The notes beneath the pieces were generated by a model. That model saw only the letters and a list, made by a program, of their open reading frames with translations. It searched no databases and was not told the origin of the DNA. Both the position numbers and the translations under genes were made by a program. From NCBI GenBank assembly GCA_000310025.1, contig FN649741.1, positions 3,328,863 to 3,389,119 of the forward strand: 60,257 nt of DNA, read 5' to 3'. The stretch's first letter is position 1; every line of letters starts with the position of its first letter. Positions 55,961 through 60,257 of the stretch are shown one piece after another. This stretch comes from Ectocarpus siliculosus (lineage: Eukaryota > Sar > Phaeophyceae > Ectocarpales > Ectocarpaceae).

Positions 55961-58900
55961 AACGACGACCGACGACGACGACGATGACGACAAGCAGAGC
56001 TCCGGGTCTCGGCTGCAGTTCACCATCCCGAGTGTGCTGTACCGCGACGAGGGCTACGCGCACGAGGAGGCGTTGTTCGGCATCCCCAAGTACGGCGGGA
56101 CCATTGCCGAGGTGAGAAGCGATGTCGTATTATTATTAGAACTTACTAGTACTGTAGTGTAGCTGGAGCAGCGAGGCTTAATTTATCTACTGCTGTGGGC
56201 TATAGAAGCCGAAATCATATCATTAGACTAGTCAGCGCTGACTAGGGTTTGACTTCGACTTCTATGAGGCTGCCGCTCCTGTCCTCTCTTTTGCTTAGGT
56301 ATTTGCATGGACTGCGACTGTTTTTTCCGTGGATGTGTGCGAACGTCAGGGGGTCTACAGGTCTACATCGCCGCAGGGAAGGAAGAATAGATAGAAGTAT
56401 ATCATATCAGATCGACGACAAAAACCGCGTTGTTCTCATTTTTTTTTTGCTTTGTTTGACGGACAGAACGGCATTGCACACAGTACGGAAGAAATTATAT
56501 AATGATTTAGCGGTGCCGCCTGGCGTACGCAACACGAGGAAGCACAGAGAATGGATCCCCCCCCCCCCCCCGTCCGTCCGTTTTCTCATTTTTTTCATCG
56601 TTGGCGAGGGCGGGGTGTCCTCATCTCTTGCGTGCCTACCGTGCGCGCGCACCCAAAAAGGGACAGATCGATGTTCCTCGGCACAGCGACTGATGGTCCA
56701 CCCTATTCCGCCACGTGTAACACTTGGTCCCCCCCCCCCCTGCCCCCGCCCCCGAATGACTTGCGTAACCTCCGTGTGCGGCCGGTAAATTGCCTCTGGC
56801 GCTGCTGGTATCGCTCGTTATGTTTCGAACCATGAACGAGCCCGTCGTCTTCCAATAGCCACGAGAGGGTGCATACAATCAGCCAACACGCCGGCTAAGC
56901 AGCTACCATGCTTTCTCTCAGACTGGAACCCCGCCCTCACACCTCCCCCGTACCCCCCCCCCCGCCCGCCCGCCGGCCCTTTGTCTGGCAGAGGATCGTG
57001 CACGGCGGCGTGGACCCGGGTCAGTCAGTAAGGACGTGGACTCTGTGCAGCGATGATGACGTGAAGGACGTCCCCATGGTGCCGACGGACTCTCCTTTCA
57101 TCCTCATGGTGGACCGAGGGGACTGCACCTTCGCCAGCAAGGTCGGTGTTTTGTGCCTGTGTGCGTGTCATTTTGTTTTTGTTGGCATCGACCGCGCGAA
57201 CCGGCTGACCAATGAAAAGACGTCAGGTGTGTGTTGTTGTGTGTGTTCTGCAACGTGTCAGCGCGCCTTCTTTTTGTTGTTGGAAAAGTTGTCTCAATCC
57301 TTTGCTGCCGGCGCTTGTAGGGCCCCCGCTTGCCGTACTGTACATGAGTAGAAGTCTCTTCCAGTTTGTCTATGCTACGCTAGACAACCTGTATACTTCC
57401 GTGTCTTTTGAAGGAGCTTTTTTTTTCTTTTACCCTGCCACATTTTTCGTGTGCCCAGTTCATACTGTATGTTGTTGTTGTTTCTTTTTTGTTCATGCTG
57501 TGAGCTCTGACTGCCTCTTTGGGGTACTGTAGAGTTTGGAAAATGCTCTCCTCGGTCCGTGGGTAGTGTTGTTGCTGTTGCAGTTGTTGTTGTTGTTTTG
57601 TCTTACTTCGGAGTCTGCAGGGCTGGAACTCTCTTCTTGCTTTGATTTCCGTCGTCCCCGTCCCTCCCTGCTGCCCGCTGTTGTCTTCTGTGGCTCCCTC
57701 CGTGCCTGCCTGCCGGCCGGCCCGCTGGCCGTCGTCAACGCCGTCGTTTACCCAGGTGCGGAAGGCGCAGCACATGGGGGCGATCGGCGTGATCATCGCG
57801 GACAACACGTGCCTGTGCAAGGACGAGGCCAGCGGCATCTGCAACAAGTCCGGCGACACCCCCTGCGAACAGGTGGAACCCATCATGGCCGACGATGGCT
57901 CGGGCGGTGACATCACCATACCCAGGTGAGCCGGCGGCCGGGGGGGGGGAGTTATGCGTCGGAGGTTGATTTCGTGTGTTGCGTAACCACCAAGGAAATG
58001 CCAAGAAAAGAAGGCAATAGCACGAAGTTGTGTGTAGGTTTGCTCGCGAGCGATGCGGACGTTGGCCGAGGGTATGCAGCAAAGCACGAGCGTTGTTCTG
58101 TGCTGTACATGCGGAAAGAGGTGCTGGTTAAGATGTTGGAGATCGGTGTTTCTTCACGGGGCCAACACCGAAGCGCCACGGAACAGCCCTCGAATGAAAT
58201 CGTTTTGTTCCGAAGGAGAGGAAGAGAAACAGCGGCCGGACTAGTACTGCTCGACGTGCTTGCTGCCTCAGATACCTACGTCATGTCTTAGGGCGAGACC
58301 TAGTAACAAGATTATCATGTGTGTTTTTTTAGTTCAACCTCGCCTGCCTTTGCTGTTACTCAGTATTGTTTTCAATTCTCCCTTGCCTTCGCTGGCACTG
58401 AATGTTGCTTTCAACGCCCGCCCGGCCCTTGCGCACGAAGCTTCCTGATGAAGAAGATGGACGCGACTCTTATCAAGAACCGGCTGGAGGGTGGGCAGAG
58501 CGTCCAGGCCGAGATGACCTGGTCCCTGCCTGCCCCCGACGACCGTGTGGAGTGGTCGCTGTGGACCTCCGCCATGGACACGTCTGCAGCGGTGCGTTGG
58601 TGTTGGTGAAGCTTTGGATTGTTGTTGATATTGTGGCCGCGTTGCTGTCGTTGTCCAAGGAGTTGCCGTGGCTGTTGGTGGTTGTTTTTCGTTGTTGCTG
58701 CGGCTGTGTGGTGGTGGTTTGCGGTCGCGAATACACGTACTCCTCGTTCCTCCAGTCTACGTGGAGATTTAGTGAGCTGCGAAGTTTATGGGCAATGGGT
58801 ACGTCCTGTGAGACTTGCTGCGTGCCTGCGCGCGGTTGATGATTGTCCGTTGCAAACGCTTCCTCGTGTCCTCCTCGGCCACCCATTCGAACGGACCGGA

Positions 58901-59234
58901 GGGCTGCGTATTTTTTCATTTCTCGCTCGACTGTTGTTGACTTGTTGAGCTCGTTCCCCCCCCCCCCCCCCCTCCCTCCCTCCGTATTCGACGATCCGTT
59001 TGGTCTGTTCGCCGAAGAGTCTCATGTGGCATATAAGATACGAGTCTAATTTTTTTGCTGTCGTTCTTCGTTTTGTTTTGGGCTGTGTTTTGACGGGCGA
59101 ACCGTGTCTTGGCGTACTTGACGATGCAGCCCTTCAAGCGCGACTTCAAGGAGGTGGTCAAGACTCTCGGGAAGAGCGCACAGTTCACGCCGTACTACGT
59201 GGTGTACAACGGGGACTCCTACGGCTGCACGGGG
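53920..59234 (+). CDS. Vacuolar-sorting-receptor-like protein, copy C (5'-complete, runs off window)
   Basis: Six exons: 53920-54000, 55998-56111, 56992-57141, 57756-57925, 58441-58591, 59130-59234. All junctions are in phase; the last ends at a donor (gtgagc), so the gene continues beyond the right edge. The signal peptide (MKVAAAAAAAAGPLLFSAIG) is followed by the PA-containing N-terminal receptor region: GYAHEEALFGIP, YGGTIAE, SPFILMVDRGDCTFASK, MGAIGVIIADNTC, GSGGDITIP, LMKKMDATLIKNRLEGG. Unlike copies A and B it reads through VEWSLWTSAMD and into KTLGKSAQFTPYYVVYNGD, which matches the plant receptor segment containing QFTPHYITWYCP. It should be a type I membrane receptor sorting soluble proteins to the vacuole, if the missing part includes the EGF-like repeats, membrane span and tail typical of the family. 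The exon 2 acceptor is a tandem aagcag site (55995 or 55998) directly behind an (AAC)n/(GAC)n tract. Confidence 0.85.
54601..54634 (+). repeat. (GCT)n microsatellite in PA gene C intron 1
   Basis: About 10 GCT triplets. Related triplet tracts (gctgctgctgcggcg) occur in the signal-peptide exons of copies A and C, showing the general tendency of this locus to triplet expansion. Confidence 0.85.
55909..55990 (+). repeat. (AAC)n and (GAC)n tract before PA gene C exon 2
   Basis: The tract ends immediately upstream of the exon 2 acceptor and lacks AG dinucleotides until aagcag at 55992-55997. In copies A and B a short acgacaac stretch at the same place sits inside the predicted exon after catcag. 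The repeat may therefore have grown from the old exon edge and moved the acceptor in copy C. Confidence 0.8.
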
Positions 59235-59956
59235 GTGAGCGCACGCGCACGCACACGGCAAGGGTTCCGAGCCAGATGTCCTTCCTCATACCAATAAAGC
59301 CGTACGCCTAGAGAGAGGGCCCTTGTATTTGAGAAGCAGGAAGGACACTGCTGCCGTCCGATCTCTCGCTGTTGGTAGAATCCTCTGTTTTTTTTTTCTG
59401 GGCGGCTGGGGTCGCTCTCTCGTTCTCGCCACACAAAGCCGGGGTCTAATAGCCTCGACCCCGGGGGACTCCCAGGTCCTTGACCTCCAGGTCAAGGCAA
59501 GGCATGGTAGCGGCATTGCTGGATCGTAAGGGGGCGCGCAGGTTACCAGCAAGTAGCTCACAGGCACCAAGCCAGAAATGTCACAGCCCATGCCACCACC
59601 ACTCGATAGACAGCAGTTGCGTTGGTTAGAAAAGAACTCCATCTTTGCATACACGGGGAGACGAAATGAAACGTCTGTTTTTGAGCGAGGGTGGGACAGG
59701 ACATGGTGCTCTGTTGAGTTTCCGTTGGTGCGGGGGCCGTGTCTGTCTCAGTGCTCCCCTGTGCGGAACCTTGGTACCTCACAAGTCGTGGGAGAGAGAG
59801 AAGGGGGGGGGAGAGAGAGAGACAGAGACAGAGAGAACCAGCCACATGGGGTCTCCGTCCAGACAGCGACAACCCAACCGTGATTCCAAGCCCTACAACT
59901 CCGCTTAGCCTCCAATACAATCCAACAGAAAAAAGCCCCCCCCCCCCGCTTGAAAG

Positions 59957-60195
59957 TAAATTAAGTCATACGTAACTGTCATCCGTACGCAAGGAAGTAA
60001 GCACAAGATGCCGAACACCCTTAGCAGGATGCAGCTCACCCTTCATGCGACTCGCCAAATACCTCACGGCGCTTCGCGCTTGGTGATGTGAGAGCCTGGT
60101 CCGGTGAGAACCCGGCGTGCTCCGTCCCGGCTTTGTAGGGATGCGAGGTCAATGGTCAAACGACTACGGCATGCACGACTATGAGTACACCCCCC
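59957..60195 (-). repeat. Interspersed repeat R2, copy 4 (full length, inverted)
   Basis: Reverse complement of 13118-13356 with few differences, including the terminal poly-C/poly-G run at 60190-60207. It lies just downstream of the last seen exon of PA gene C, presumably in an intron, 46.6 kb from copy 1. Confidence 0.85.
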
Positions 60196-60257
60196 CCCCC
60201 CCCCCCCTTCCTTTTCCTGCTTTTTTGCTCCCCCGCTTCCCCCCCCTTTCCCTCCCT

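Larger units (their letters stand above)
41580..59234 (+). repeat. Three-copy tandem gene duplication (~5.6-6.6-kb units)
   Basis: Unit A starts near 41580, unit B near 48180 and unit C near 53840. Each starts with related upstream sequence (cgtgctttgagcc and tcatcgggctggggtgtcg in A and B; a weaker match in C) and a signal-peptide exon, followed by homologous exons in the same order. A and B are more alike in introns and 3' flank than either is to C, so C is the older branch and A/B the later duplication. Confidence 0.85.

Overview
The window is nuclear DNA from an intron-rich eukaryote. All multi-exon genes use GT-AG introns (one GC-AG), often with long C/T-rich 3' ends, and microsatellites and transposons are abundant. 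Two genes (siroheme methyltransferase and a fructose-bisphosphatase relative) begin with a signal peptide followed by an ASAF-like motif. That is the bipartite plastid presequence of algae with secondary red plastids. Together with the plant-type vacuolar sorting receptor genes and the gene architecture, this points to a photosynthetic stramenopile, most likely a brown alga of the Ectocarpus type. The organism assignment is inference.

Layout: 1-4.3 kb is repeats (a spacerless ~550-bp palindrome, ~1-kb tandem repeats, a MITE with a 9-bp target duplication, a tRNA-derived SINE). 4.9-9.2 kb, minus strand: uroporphyrinogen-III C-methyltransferase (4 exons). 9.5-14.8 kb, plus strand: RIO2 atypical kinase (6 exons), divergent from the methyltransferase across a 283-bp shared promoter region. 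14.8-24.3 kb is gene-poor, holding diverged tandem repeats and a 1.2-kb PIF/Harbinger-like element. 24.35-26.37 kb, minus strand: an intronless PAS/histidine-kinase/receiver protein whose ATP-binding boxes are eroded. 28.5-38.6 kb, plus strand: an eight-exon fructose-1,6-bisphosphatase-like gene that has lost most metal-binding residues. Its first intron holds a 3.8-kb LTR retrotransposon, and another intron is GC-AG and contains a 100-N assembly gap. 41.7 kb to the right edge: three tandem copies of a signal-peptide/PA-domain gene of the plant vacuolar-sorting-receptor type. The first two end at the same in-frame TGA, and the third continues beyond the window.

The exon models below were assembled by hand. 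In each complete gene all exon phases close and the total length is a multiple of three. The genes are functionally unrelated housekeeping or plastid genes; no operon-like logic is expected. The most noteworthy observations are the metal-site-less FBPase-like protein, the two short PA-only receptor paralogues, the degenerate hybrid kinase, and the nested and terminal-repeat structure of the mobile elements.
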